From: Polyangium sp. y55x31
Lineage (GTDB): Bacteria > Myxococcota_A > Polyangia > Polyangiales > Polyangiaceae
Assembly (NCBI RefSeq): GCF_029946505.1
Contig: NZ_JARZHG010000036.1
Location: forward strand, 52,399 to 116,398
Direction of reading: 5' to 3'
Length of the DNA stretch: 64,000 nucleotides
Shown: positions 43,873-52,670 of the stretch, piece by piece
Layout of the letters: every line of letters begins with the position of its first letter
Position numbering within the stretch: the first letter of the stretch is position 1
The notes under the pieces: model-generated
Database searches by the model: none
Seen by the model: only the letters and a program-made list of their open reading frames with translations
What the model was told of the DNA's origin: nothing
Program-made: the position numbers and the translations under genes

Positions 43873-44697
43873 ATGAAGGCCAAGCTTGTTTCGCTCTGGA
43901 ACTGGTTCGAAATCATCGGCGTCGTGGCGGTGTCGACCGGCGCGGTCGCGGCGGTGTTCGTCACGACCGCACCATTCGACCGGGTCCGCAAAATCACGGG
44001 CAGGTTCTTCCGAATTTGCGGCACGATGCTCGTGCGCTTGAATCCGCTCTGGAGCGTGAAGGTCTCCGGCTGGAAGCGCCCCAAGAACAGCGGGCCTTTC
44101 ATCGTCGTGGCCAATCACCAGTCGATCGCCGACATCCCGGCGATCAGCTATTTGCCCTGGGAGATGAAATGGCTCTCGAAGGAGAGCAATTTCAAGGTCC
44201 CGGGCCTCGGCTGGATGATGAGCATGGCCGGCGACATCCCGCTCCGCCGCGGCGAGCGCGAGAGCGCGAAATCGGCGATGGAGCGCTGCAAATGGTACCT
44301 CGACCGCGGCATGAGCGTGATGATCTTCCCCGAAGGCACGCGCTCCTCCGACGGCGAGATCAAGCCCTTCAAGGACGGCGCCTTCCGCCTCGCCATCGAG
44401 ACGGGCATCCCCATCCTGCCGGTCGCGGTCGCCGGCACGCGCCACGCGATCCCCAAGAACTCGTGGGTCTTCGGCGTGAAATGCCAGGCCCGCATCGAGG
44501 TCCTGCCGCCCGTCGACGTGAAAGGTTTGACGATGGACGACCTCGACACGCTGCGCGAGCGCGTGCGCGGCGATATCTCGGCGGCCTTCGAGCGCCTCGG
44601 CAAGTGGATGCCGACGCTGCCCTCCGAGGAGGGCGGCGAAAGCGAGGTGCCACGAGCAGCGGCCCCGGCCGCGATCGAAGCCCCGCCCCCCGCCTGA
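43873..44697 (+). CDS. plsC: 1-acyl-sn-glycerol-3-phosphate acyltransferase (PlsC family)
   Basis: This 274-residue membrane-associated enzyme converts lysophosphatidic acid to phosphatidic acid. The catalytic NH(x4)D box is NHQSIAD (Asn81, His82, Asp87), and the glycerophosphate-binding FPEGTRS is at 152-158. An N-terminal hydrophobic helix (about 12-32) anchors it. The ATG at 43873 starts this helix properly; a TTG 42 bases upstream is unlikely. The C-terminus has a Pro/Ala-rich tail (AAAPAAIEAPPPA) absent from most relatives. It runs convergently with holA, with three bases between stops. The exact substrate is not certain, since the family also includes lyso-ornithine-lipid acyltransferases. 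Confidence 0.88.
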   Translation: MKAKLVSLWNWFEIIGVVAVSTGAVAAVFVTTAPFDRVRKITGRFFRICGTMLVRLNPLWSVKVSGWKRPKNSGPFIVVANHQSIADIPAISYLPWEMKWLSKESNFKVPGLGWMMSMAGDIPLRRGERESAKSAMERCKWYLDRGMSVMIFPEGTRSSDGEIKPFKDGAFRLAIETGIPILPVAVAGTRHAIPKNSWVFGVKCQARIEVLPPVDVKGLTMDDLDTLRERVRGDISAAFERLGKWMPTLPSEEGGESEVPRAAAPAAIEAPPPA

Positions 44698-44700
44698 TTC

Positions 44701-45756
44701 TCAACGACACATCGAAATCACCATCGTCTCGAGCACCGCTTGCGGTGAGCGTTTCGAGCCCTTGAGCGCTCGATCCGCCTCCGCGAGCAGGCGCACCCAC
44801 GCGGGCAAGGTCCCCCGCGGCAGCGATTTCAAGGTCTGCGCCGTCTCCTGCGCCTTGAACGGCGGAATGCCCGCGCGCGCGGCCGCCTCGTTCACGTTCG
44901 CCCCCGCGCGCAGCGCCGAGTCCATCTTCACCATCTTCCGTACGTTCGACGCCACGAGCCCGAGCAGCGGCAGCCCCCCGTCCTTCGAATCCACGACCTC
45001 CGCGAGCACCGCGAGCGCCTTGTCGAGCCGCCGCCGCGTGAGCGCGTCGACGAGGTCCCACACCGAGCCCGGCCGGACCTTCATGACCATCGTCACGACC
45101 GCGTCCTCCGTGAACGGCTTGCCCTCGCCGACGAACAGGCTCAGCCGCTCGATCGCGTCCGCCACGTAGCCGAGCTCCGGCCCGGCGATCTCCGCCAGGT
45201 GATCGGCCACGTCCGGCGCGATGTCGTGCCCGCGCTCCTTGGCCATCTGCCGCACCACGGTCGGCAGCGCCTTGCGGCTCACGGGCTCGCAGTTGACGAG
45301 GAAGTCCTCCTTCTTCGCCGCCGTGACGATCTTGCGTTGCGCGTGGAGCTTCGTCGCCGAGAGCACGAGCACCGTCGTCGAGGCCGGCGCCTTCGCGTAC
45401 TCGGCGAGCGCGTCGAGGGGGCTGCCGTCCTTCACTCCGCGCTTGCCCTCGGCGGCCTTGCCGCCGTCGTCGTCGTCGCTGTCGCCCTTCTTCTCCCAGC
45501 GCTCGAGGCCACGCGCGAGGACGAACCTGCGCTTGGCCATCATCGGCACCATCTTCGAGGCCGAGAGGACGGCGTCCACGTTCGCCTCGCCGGCGGTGAA
45601 CTTGTCCTCGTTGAAGCCCGCGATGCCGCCCTTCATCGTCGCTTCCTTGAGGGCGTGCACGACCTTGTCGGCGAGGTACCGCTCCTCGCCGAGCACGAGG
45701 TAGACGGGCCGCAAGTTCCCTTTCGTGGCTTCCTGGATGGCTTGCTCGGGCGTCAC
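44701..45756 (-). CDS. holA: DNA polymerase III delta subunit (clamp loader)
   Basis: This 351-residue protein belongs to the clamp-loader delta family. The N-terminal part has LRPVYLVLGEERYLADKVVHALKEA, typical of the family start. A variable acidic/Lys insert (GDSDDDDGGKAAEGKRG, about 91-107) interrupts the first domain. The central and C-terminal parts show the family's DVADHLAEIAGPELGYVADAIERLSLF and a final helical domain with LLGLVASNVRKMVKMDSAL. The predicted function is opening the sliding clamp during DNA replication. It is divergent from the DUF2071 gene and convergent with plsC. Confidence 0.88.
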   Translation of the reverse strand: MTPEQAIQEATKGNLRPVYLVLGEERYLADKVVHALKEATMKGGIAGFNEDKFTAGEANVDAVLSASKMVPMMAKRRFVLARGLERWEKKGDSDDDDGGKAAEGKRGVKDGSPLDALAEYAKAPASTTVLVLSATKLHAQRKIVTAAKKEDFLVNCEPVSRKALPTVVRQMAKERGHDIAPDVADHLAEIAGPELGYVADAIERLSLFVGEGKPFTEDAVVTMVMKVRPGSVWDLVDALTRRRLDKALAVLAEVVDSKDGGLPLLGLVASNVRKMVKMDSALRAGANVNEAAARAGIPPFKAQETAQTLKSLPRGTLPAWVRLLAEADRALKGSKRSPQAVLETMVISMCR

Positions 45757-45810
45757 GGGTCTCTCCGTTCGTCCCTTCGAAGGGGCGCGTCAAGCGCGGG
45801 AAGAGGTACC

Positions 45811-46554
45811 ATGTCCCTCGCCATGATCGACCGCCTCTCTCCGGCCGAACGTCCGCCGGGTCGGCCCGCCGGCTTCCAGCGATGGCGAACCCTCCTGTTC
45901 CTGCACTGGGAGGTGCCCGCGGAGGCGATCGCGAGGCTCCTGCCGTCCGAGCTCACCGTCGACACGTTCGAGGGAAAAGCGTGGGTCGGGGTCGTGCCGT
46001 TCACGATGCGCGACGTCGCCCCGCGCTGGTCGCCGTCCGTCCCGGGGATCTCGCATTTCCACGAGCTCAACGTCCGCACGTACGTGCATTTCCGCGGCAA
46101 GGATCCGGGCGTCTGGTTCTTCAGCCTCGACGCGGCCGCGACGATCGCGGTGGCGGTCGCGCGCGCCGGCTGGCACCTGCCGTACCACCGCGCCTCGATG
46201 AAGCTCGACATCTCGGGAAATACCGTCGACTACCGGAGCAAGCGCCTCTTCCCCGGCCCCACGCCGGCCGCGTTCGAGGCGCGTTACCATATCGGAGAAT
46301 CGATCGGCTCGGCCAAACCCGGGACGCTCACGCATTTCTTCGCCGAGCGATACATCCTGTACGCCCGCACCCGCTCGGGTTTGTCGCTCGGGCGCGTGCA
46401 CCACGTGCCGTATCCGCTCCACGAGGTGAAGGTCGAATCGTGGCGTGATGGAATGGTCGCGGCCGCGGGATTGCCAGAGCCTTCCACCGAGCCGCTCGCG
46501 CTCTACAGCCCCGGCGTCGACGTCGACGTCTACAAGCTCGTGCCCATCGTCTGA
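45811..46554 (+). CDS. DUF2071 (YqjF-like) family protein
   Basis: This 247-residue protein starts at ATG 45811, preceded by AAGAGG. Family markers are RTLLFLHWEVPAEAIARLLPSELTVDTFEGKAWVGVVPFTMRDVAPR, ELNVRTYVHFRGKDPGVWFFSLDAA and FFAERYILYARTRSGLSLGRVHHVPYPL. The acetoacetate-decarboxylase-like fold is known for the family, but its reaction is not. There is no signal peptide, so it is cytoplasmic. Its stop is six bases before a 128-bp palindromic element. Confidence 0.88.
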   Translation: MSLAMIDRLSPAERPPGRPAGFQRWRTLLFLHWEVPAEAIARLLPSELTVDTFEGKAWVGVVPFTMRDVAPRWSPSVPGISHFHELNVRTYVHFRGKDPGVWFFSLDAAATIAVAVARAGWHLPYHRASMKLDISGNTVDYRSKRLFPGPTPAAFEARYHIGESIGSAKPGTLTHFFAERYILYARTRSGLSLGRVHHVPYPLHEVKVESWRDGMVAAAGLPEPSTEPLALYSPGVDVDVYKLVPIV

Positions 46555-46559
46555 GTCCC

Positions 46560-46687
46560 TAGCAGCCTGTGGACTCATCTGCTGCGCGCCCCGAATCGTC
46601 GGTCGACATCGCTCGAAATCCTTCAGGATTCCTCGCTCCGTCGCCCTAGCTTCGGGGCGCTCGCGACGATGATTCCACAGGCTGCTA
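46560..46687. mobile_element. 128-bp palindromic MITE-like element bounded by TA
   Basis: The ends are perfect 14-bp inverted repeats (TAGCAGCCTGTGGA and its complement) starting with TA on both sides. Allowing one mismatch extends them to 20 bp (the next bases are CTCATC and GATGAT). Most of the interior is also imperfectly self-complementary, with shared blocks such as CGCCCCGAA and AATCC, so the single strand would fold into a long hairpin. There is no transposase gene. TA at each end matches the target duplication of IS630/Tc1-mariner elements. It lies between the DUF2071 gene and the histidine kinase, whose TAG stop is formed by the element's right end. Confidence 0.7.
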
Positions 46688-48415
46688 CGACCTCCGCGCG
46701 CGCCGCCCCTTCGAGCGTTCGAGCAGCCCGTGGAGCACCTGCGGATCGAGCGGCTTCATGAGCTGATGATCGATCCCCGCCTCCTCGGCCTTGCGTCGAT
46801 CCGCCTCCTGCCCGTACCCGCTCACGCCGATCAGGAGCGCCTGCGACGTCGGCCACGTCGCCCGCAGCCGCCGCGCCACCTCGAACCCGTCCATGCCCGG
46901 CAGGCCGATGTCGAGCAGCACCACGTGCGGTCGGAACGTCGCCGCGAGCGACACGCCCTCCTCGCCGCTCTGCGCCGCCCGCACGTCGTAGCCCCAGAGC
47001 CCGAGCAGCTCGGAGAGCATGTCCGCCGCGTCCGCGTTGTCCTCCACGACGAGCGCCCGCTGCGCGCTCGCCGGAGCCTCCTCCGCGGCTTGCGCCTTCG
47101 CGTTTGGCCCCTCCCTTCGCACGTGCGGCAGCCGCACCACGATCTCCGAGCCTTTGCCCACGCCCTCGCTCCGCGCCTCGACCGAGCCCCCGTGCATCGT
47201 GATCAGGCTCTTCACCAGCGTGAGCCCGATCCCGAGCCCGCCCTGCGACCGATCGAGCGCGCGCTCGCCCTGCACGAACAGATCGAACACCCGCGGCAAA
47301 AGCTCCGCCGGCATCCCGATCCCGTTGTCCTTCACGGTCGCCGTCACGCTCGCCTTGTCCTGCACGACCGAGAGCGTGATCTCGCCGCCGCGCTCGGTGT
47401 ACTTCGCCGCGTTGTTCAAGAGGTTCACGATCACCTGCTCGAGCCGCGTCGGATCCCCCTCCACGAGCACCGGCGCCGCCGGGAGCGCGACCCGGAGCGT
47501 GTGGCCCGAGGCGTCGACGAGCGGCCGCGCCGCGTCCACCGCGCTCCGCACGATCGTCCCGAGATCCACGAGCTTCGTCTGCAGCGTGATCGTCCCACGC
47601 GTGATGCGCGAGACGTCGAGCAGGTCGTCGACGAGGCGCGAAAGGTTCCGCGCTTGGCGCTCGATCACGCCCCGGAAGCGCTCGACCCGCGCGTCGCCGT
47701 GGGTCGCCACGCGGATCATCTCCGCCGCCGTCAGGATCGGCGCGAGCGGGTTCCTGAGCTCGTGCCCGAGCATCGAGAGAAACTCGTCCTTGCGCCGATC
47801 GGCCTCGCGGAGCGCCTCGTTTGCCTTCACGAGCTCGGCCGTCCTCGCGGCGACCCGCGCTTCGAGCTCGTCGTTCGCCTGCCGGAGCGCCGCCTCCGCG
47901 GCCTTCAGCGGCGTCAGGTCCGTCGCGACCACGGTGAACGTCGGGTCCTCCTCGCCCGCGTCCCGGATCGACAGCATCACCGGCAGCCGCGCCCCGCTCG
48001 TTTGCTCGAGCGAGAGCTCCCCTTTTGCGCTCCCGCCCTTGGCCGCCCCGAGCAGCGCGTCGAACGTCGCTGCCTCCTCGGGCCCGACGCACCCGCGCAG
48101 CGACGCGCCGAGCACCTTGCTGAGCGGGCGGCCGAGCATCTCGGCGACCTTGCGGTTGGCGAACAGGATCGTCCCATCCCCGCTGATCGTCATCGCGCCT
48201 TCGTTCAGCGTCTCGAGCAGCGTCCGGTGCGCGTGATCGGCGCCTTTCAGCACGAACACCCGCGGCGTGCCGTCGGCGGACACCACGAGCGCATCCACCT
48301 CGCCGGCGCGGATCGCCGCCAGCGTCGCCTCGGCCTCCTCGACGCGCCGGAGGAGGTCGTGCGCGACGAGCGGGGACTCCGGTGCGGAGGTAAACGCGTC
48401 GTCTTTTTTCGTCAT
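46685..48415 (-). CDS. Hybrid histidine kinase with PAS and receiver domains, last gene of the kai operon
   Basis: This 576-residue cytoplasmic protein has no transmembrane helix. An N-terminal helix and PAS domain (about 65-180) precede a coiled coil and the dimerisation/phosphoacceptor domain with His218 (GHELRNPL). The HATPase domain has N335 (NLLNNAAKY), DNGIGM and GGLGIGL. The C-terminal receiver domain has Asp502 (LLDIGLPGMDG) and Lys554, so the chain is complete. The ATG at 48415 overlaps the stop of the second kaiB by four bases. Its stop TAG is built from the palindromic element at 46560. By analogy with Kai-linked histidine kinases it probably carries the timing or KaiC-state signal onward. 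Confidence 0.9.
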   Translation of the reverse strand: MTKKDDAFTSAPESPLVAHDLLRRVEEAEATLAAIRAGEVDALVVSADGTPRVFVLKGADHAHRTLLETLNEGAMTISGDGTILFANRKVAEMLGRPLSKVLGASLRGCVGPEEAATFDALLGAAKGGSAKGELSLEQTSGARLPVMLSIRDAGEEDPTFTVVATDLTPLKAAEAALRQANDELEARVAARTAELVKANEALREADRRKDEFLSMLGHELRNPLAPILTAAEMIRVATHGDARVERFRGVIERQARNLSRLVDDLLDVSRITRGTITLQTKLVDLGTIVRSAVDAARPLVDASGHTLRVALPAAPVLVEGDPTRLEQVIVNLLNNAAKYTERGGEITLSVVQDKASVTATVKDNGIGMPAELLPRVFDLFVQGERALDRSQGGLGIGLTLVKSLITMHGGSVEARSEGVGKGSEIVVRLPHVRREGPNAKAQAAEEAPASAQRALVVEDNADAADMLSELLGLWGYDVRAAQSGEEGVSLAATFRPHVVLLDIGLPGMDGFEVARRLRATWPTSQALLIGVSGYGQEADRRKAEEAGIDHQLMKPLDPQVLHGLLERSKGRRARRS

Positions 48416-48804
48416 GGATCCCCCGTCGGGTTCGGAGGCACGCCCAGACCCACGAGGACCCGCTCGATGTCGGACAGCGAGCCGATGATGCGCTGCACGG
48501 GCAGCGGTTGCTCCCGTACGAGCGTCGGCGCGGCGACGATCTGCGCTTCGCGCGCGAGCCACGGTTCCTGGTTCAGGTCGTGCACTTCGAGGTCGAAGCG
48601 ACCCGCGAGGTGCTGGTCGCAGAGCTTCCGCACGTTGCGGATCGCCCACCGCGATCGCGGTGAATTGCCGACGACGTAAAGCCGGAGGACGTACGTCTCC
48701 TGGGGCTCGTCGACGAGCGCCTGCGCCCAGAAGTCGTCCATGTCCCCGGCGGCTGCCGGGGGGGTTTGTCCGTCGCGCCCGTCGTCGTGATCGCTTCCCC
48801 CCAT
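48412..48804 (-). CDS. kaiB: KaiB-like protein with acidic N-terminal extension
   Basis: This 130-residue protein has a thioredoxin-like KaiB domain in residues 36-125: YVLRLYVVGNSPRSRWAIRNVRKLCDQHLAGRFDLEVHDLNQEPWLAREAQIVAAPTLV and PVQRIIGSLSDIERVLVGLGV. The first 35 residues (MGGSDHDDGRDGQTPPAAAGDMDDFWAQALVD) are an acidic extension not found in cyanobacterial KaiB. It starts ten bases after the first kaiB gene's stop and overlaps the histidine kinase gene by four bases. KaiB family members bind KaiC rings or histidine kinases; which partner this copy uses is open. Confidence 0.88.
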   Translation of the reverse strand: MGGSDHDDGRDGQTPPAAAGDMDDFWAQALVDEPQETYVLRLYVVGNSPRSRWAIRNVRKLCDQHLAGRFDLEVHDLNQEPWLAREAQIVAAPTLVREQPLPVQRIIGSLSDIERVLVGLGVPPNPTGDP

Positions 48805-48814
48805 GGTCGTCCTC

Positions 48815-49129
48815 TCAATGAGGCCGGATGTCGAGCCCCACGAGCACGCGCTCGGTGTTGGATAGGTCCCCGATGATCTTGCGGATCGGCTCGGGCAAAC
48901 GCCGCACGAGCGTCGGGATCGCCAGGATCTGATCTCCCTCCGCGAGCTGCGGGTGCTGGAGCAGATCGACGATCTCGATGTGGTATTTCCCGGCGAGGTG
49001 CTCCTCGCAGAGCCGCCTCAAGTTGCCCAGCGCGAGCAGCGATTTTCTCGTCTGGCCTGCGACGTACAGACGTAACTCCCAGATCTCGGAGGTCACATCG
49101 CGGGAAATCCCGTCCAAGGGGCTCGTCAT
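48815..49129 (-). CDS. kaiB: KaiB-like protein of canonical length
   Basis: This 104-residue protein is close to the usual KaiB length and covers the whole domain: [85 protein letters not shown]. It is related to the second kaiB product (shared LAGR/KY, APTLV/IPTLV, RIIG/KIIGDLS, ERVLVGL) and was probably produced by tandem duplication. Its start overlaps the kaiC stop by four bases. The predicted role is binding KaiC and affecting its phosphorylation state. Confidence 0.92.
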   Translation of the reverse strand: MTSPLDGISRDVTSEIWELRLYVAGQTRKSLLALGNLRRLCEEHLAGKYHIEIVDLLQHPQLAEGDQILAIPTLVRRLPEPIRKIIGDLSNTERVLVGLDIRPH

Positions 49130-50880
49130 CCGGCACTACCTCCATTCTGCTGTCTGCTCGGGTCCGCCTGCCGAAGACGGGCCATCTGTTCACGATCGCG
49201 GCTGAGGTTCAGCTCGCGCCGCTTGTCCTGGTCCAGGTTGGCCAGGACCTCTTGCTCCTCGGCCTCGAACTCGGCGCGCAGCGCGAGGATCTGCGCCTCG
49301 AGCTGGGCGCGCTTCCGCGCGAGATCACGCTGCTTGCGGTCCATCTCCTGCTGCCGCGTGATGGCCTCGGCGCGCTCCTTCGCTTCTTGCGCCTGCCTTG
49401 CGGTTCCCGTGAGCACTCCCGCCGGACCCACGTACACGTCGAGCAGATCGATCCCGTGCGCGCCCATGTGGAACTCGCGCACCTGGTTCGAGTGCATCAT
49501 GCCCCTCGACTTGAGCACGTAGAGCCCGCGGTTTCGCTCCCCGCTGCCTTCGAGGAACTGCACGAGCAGCCACGTATCCATGAGCGACGAGATCCCCACG
49601 TCCGTCTCTTCGAGCGCGCCGCCGCCGGCTGTCAGGCTCGTGAAGACCGCGGTGATCCCGCGGCTCTTCAGGAAGTCGACGAGCCGCATGAGCATCGCGC
49701 GCACCTCGTGGTTCGTCGCCACCATCGCGAAGTTCGTCACGGGATCGACCACGACCACGCTCGGATCGAAGGCCTCGATGAGCCGGTGCATGTTCGCGAG
49801 GTGCATCTCCAGCCCGAACAGCGTGGGGCGGGAGGCGTGGAACTGGAGCCGGCCCTGATCGAGCCAAGGTTTCAGGTCGAGGCCGATCGAGCGCATGTTG
49901 CGCACGAACTGGCCCTGCGACTCCTCGAAGGCGAAGTAGAGGCAACGCTCGCCGCGGCGGCAGGCGCTGTTGGCCACGTGCGCCGCCAGGCTCGACTTGC
50001 CCGTGCCCGGCGTCCCCGAGATGAGCACGCTCGACCCGCGGTAGATTCCCTTGCCGCCGAGCATGGCGTCGAGGCGCGGCACGCCGGTCGACATGCGCTC
50101 GTCGGAGGCGGGGTGCGTGAGCCCGAGCGAGGTCACGGGCACGACGGAGATGCCTCCGGCGTGGATGAGGAACGGATATTCGTTCGTCCCGTGCATCGTC
50201 CCGCGGTATTTGACGACACGCAGGTATCGCGTCGCGACCCGCTCGTGCACGCGTTGTTCGAGAAGGATCACGCAGTCCGAGACGTACTCCTCGATCCCGT
50301 GCCGGGTGAGGGTGCCGTCGCCGCGTTCGCCCGTGATGATTGCGGTGACGCCGCGATCCTTCAGCCAGCGGAAGAGCCTCCGGAACTCGGAGCGCAGGAT
50401 GCCCTCGTTCCCGAGGGCCGAGAACAAGGTCTCGAGCGAGTCGATGACCACGCGCTTCGCCCCGACCGACGAGATCGCGTATTCGAGCCGCACGAAGAGG
50501 CCATTGAGGTCGTAGTCCCCGGTCTCGAGGATCTCGCTCCGTTCCACGTGCACGTAGTCGATCGCCAGCATTTTGCGGGCGACGAGGTCGTCGAGGTCGA
50601 AGCCCAGGGAAGCGACGCTCTGCGTGAGCTCCACGGCGGTCTCCTCGAACGCCACGAATACCCCTGGCTCGCCGTGATCGATCGCGCCGCGGACGAGGAA
50701 CTCCAATGCAAAGAGCGTCTTTCCCGACCCCGCGCTCCCGCATACCAGCGTCGTGCGCCCCCTCGGGAGTCCCCCGACAGTGATTTCATCGAAACCCTTG
50801 ATACCGGTCGGGACCTTTTGCAGTACGTCCAACGATTCTACTGTGTGGCCTACATTCGCCTTCGACTCGTATGTGCCCAT
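49126..50880 (-). CDS. kaiC: KaiC family double-RecA ATPase/kinase with C-terminal coiled coil
   Basis: ATG 50880 is preferred because GGGAG stands about 11 bases upstream; a TTG 33 bases earlier is the alternative. The 584-residue protein has two P-loop domains: GSAGSGKT (48-55) with catalytic Glu pair 79-80, and GTPGTGKS (289-296) with Glu pair 319-320. The cyanobacterial phosphosites Ser431/Thr432 and Thr426 correspond in position to Ser431/Ser432 and Thr426 here ([11 protein letters not shown]), so phosphocycling is plausible. After the CII domain a charged coiled-coil tail of about 80 residues (from 495) replaces the A-loop peptide that KaiA binds in Synechococcus. There is no kaiA in the window. 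It is first in an operon with two kaiB genes and a histidine kinase. Confidence 0.93.
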   Translation of the reverse strand: MGTYESKANVGHTVESLDVLQKVPTGIKGFDEITVGGLPRGRTTLVCGSAGSGKTLFALEFLVRGAIDHGEPGVFVAFEETAVELTQSVASLGFDLDDLVARKMLAIDYVHVERSEILETGDYDLNGLFVRLEYAISSVGAKRVVIDSLETLFSALGNEGILRSEFRRLFRWLKDRGVTAIITGERGDGTLTRHGIEEYVSDCVILLEQRVHERVATRYLRVVKYRGTMHGTNEYPFLIHAGGISVVPVTSLGLTHPASDERMSTGVPRLDAMLGGKGIYRGSSVLISGTPGTGKSSLAAHVANSACRRGERCLYFAFEESQGQFVRNMRSIGLDLKPWLDQGRLQFHASRPTLFGLEMHLANMHRLIEAFDPSVVVVDPVTNFAMVATNHEVRAMLMRLVDFLKSRGITAVFTSLTAGGGALEETDVGISSLMDTWLLVQFLEGSGERNRGLYVLKSRGMMHSNQVREFHMGAHGIDLLDVYVGPAGVLTGTARQAQEAKERAEAITRQQEMDRKQRDLARKRAQLEAQILALRAEFEAEEQEVLANLDQDKRRELNLSRDREQMARLRQADPSRQQNGGSAG

Positions 50881-51157
50881 ACGAACCCAACTCCCGGACG
50901 AAATGATTTTCAAATCGTTCGGCGCAGGTCGACCCGCGCCGAACCGCTCGTGATCGCCGACGAAGCTCGCAACGGCTCCGTCGGCGGTAAATCCTTTCTG
51001 GATTTCCTGGATTCGACCCTATCGCACAAGCATGAGCATTGTGCAAGACAGGGTACAGGTTGTCGCGGCCATACACCCCCCATCCGTCACCGACGAGGAC
51101 GTTATCGTAGGAGGACGAGGGATTGTTGTCGAAAGAAAATCGCTCTCGGTGTGGGGC

Positions 51158-52315
51158 TTAATCCTGCTTCACCTTCCGCAGGAGCTCCTTCGTCAGATTC
51201 TTCTGATGGGACTCCAATGTACCACCGCCGATTTCCAGGAGCTTCGCGTCGCGCAGGAACCGCTCGACCTTGTACTCGCTGCAGTATCCCCATCCGCCGA
51301 GGACCTGCATCGCGTTGTCGGCGACCTCCTTGCCCACCGGCGCCGCGAAGAGCTTCGCCGCGTCCGTGCCGATGCGGTTGCGTTTGGCCGGGCCCACGTC
51401 ACGCGCCACGCTGTAGACGAGCGCCCGCGCGGCCTCCGTCTTCGCGAAGCTCTCGCCGATGTAGCGCTGGATCTGCCCGTGCTCCGCGATCGACTTGCCG
51501 AAGCTCGTCCGCTCCGCCGCGTACCGCACCATGATGTCGAGACACCGATCCGCGATGCCGAGGCTCATCGCCGCCAGCGTGAGCCGCTCGATCTCGAGGT
51601 TGCGCATCATGTTGCGCACGCCCCCGCCCACCGTGCCGAGCACGTTCTCCGCGGGCACGAACACGTCGTCGAGCATGAACTCGCTCAACGTGCTCGCGCG
51701 CATGCCCATCTTCTCGGTCTTCTTTCCGACGGAGAACCCGGGCGCGCTGCGCTCCACGACGAACGTCGTCACGTCGCCGTCGACCTTCGCGTAGACGATG
51801 AACACGTCGGCATCGACCGCGTTCGTGATGAGCGCCTTGTGGCCCTTGAGCACGAACCCTTCGCCCTCGCGCCGAGCCACGGTGCGCATGCCGAGCACGT
51901 CGGTGCCGCTCGACGGCTCCGTCATGCCCATCGCGCCGATCCACTCGCCCGAGATCACCTTGGACAGCCAGCGCTCGCGCTGCGCTTCGTTCGAGGCGTA
52001 GTAGAAGTTGTTCACGAAGAGCATCGCGTGCGCGAGGTACGCGAGGCAAAAGCCTGGATCGCTCTTCGAGAGCTCGTGGTGCACGATCACCGCGCTCACG
52101 GCATCCATGCCCGCGCCCCCGTCCTTCTCCGGGACCGTGAGCCCGAGCAGACCGAGCTCGCCCGCCTGTTTCAGCAAGGGGACGTTCAGCGTGCCCGTGC
52201 GATCATGCTCTTCCGCCTGCGGCTCCACCACGTCGCGGACGAAGTTCCGCACCATCTGGCGCAGCATTCGGTGATCTTCGGTCGGGTTCTCGAGGTCGAA
52301 GACGACGTCGCTCAT
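51158..52315 (-). CDS. Acyl-CoA dehydrogenase
   Basis: This 385-residue flavoenzyme has its ATG at 52315; readings that start further upstream extend into the divergent intergenic region. Family markers are AMGMTEPSSGTDVLGMRT (FAD-side loop), EFMLDDVFVPAENVLG, and QVLGGWGYCSEYKVERFLRDAKLLEIGGGTLESHQKNL. The catalytic base of MCAD-type enzymes is replaced by Gly in IGGGT, while Glu is present in NLEIERLTLAAM, the position used by isovaleryl-CoA dehydrogenase. It therefore probably handles a branched or short acyl-CoA with an IVD-like base. It is probably cytoplasmic, in fatty or branched-chain acid breakdown. No ETF or enoyl-CoA genes are nearby. Confidence 0.92.
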   Translation of the reverse strand: MSDVVFDLENPTEDHRMLRQMVRNFVRDVVEPQAEEHDRTGTLNVPLLKQAGELGLLGLTVPEKDGGAGMDAVSAVIVHHELSKSDPGFCLAYLAHAMLFVNNFYYASNEAQRERWLSKVISGEWIGAMGMTEPSSGTDVLGMRTVARREGEGFVLKGHKALITNAVDADVFIVYAKVDGDVTTFVVERSAPGFSVGKKTEKMGMRASTLSEFMLDDVFVPAENVLGTVGGGVRNMMRNLEIERLTLAAMSLGIADRCLDIMVRYAAERTSFGKSIAEHGQIQRYIGESFAKTEAARALVYSVARDVGPAKRNRIGTDAAKLFAAPVGKEVADNAMQVLGGWGYCSEYKVERFLRDAKLLEIGGGTLESHQKNLTKELLRKVKQD

Positions 52316-52455
52316 GCGCGGGACACTAGCACGAGAGGCCGACGCAACGTCCCCATCCAACGCTCGGGGCCACGCCCGGACAAGCCGGGCTCTGCCCGAA
52401 CCCCCGCGACGAACCTTCCCACTCCGAACGGGCACACCCTTCGCAGTGCGCTCCC

Positions 52456-52617
52456 ATGATGCTGGTCTTCTGGGGACTCACCGTCGGGGCCTTCCTCGCC
52501 TGGCTGCTCGCCGCGACGGGCGTCTACCAGGCAGGCCCGTGGATCAACGTCCTGCTCGTCATCTCCATCGCGTTTGCCGTGACGGGCCTTCTGTTCCGCC
52601 CGATCGGTCGGCGCTGA
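52456..52617 (+). CDS. Small two-helix membrane protein, lmo0937/DUF5670-like (53 aa)
   Basis: The product begins with two Met codons and has two hydrophobic helices, WGLTVGAFLAWLLAATGVY and WINVLLVISIAFAVTGLLF, ending in RPIGRR. This is the pattern of the lmo0937-type small inner-membrane proteins, where a short G-containing loop joins two helices. The function is unknown. It is divergent from the acyl-CoA dehydrogenase gene and 53 bp before the metallo-beta-lactamase-fold gene. Confidence 0.75.
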   Translation: MMLVFWGLTVGAFLAWLLAATGVYQAGPWINVLLVISIAFAVTGLLFRPIGRR

Positions 52618-52670
52618 GGGAAAACGAAAACCTTTCCCTGCGCGGCGCGTCACGCCTATACCGGCCGCCC

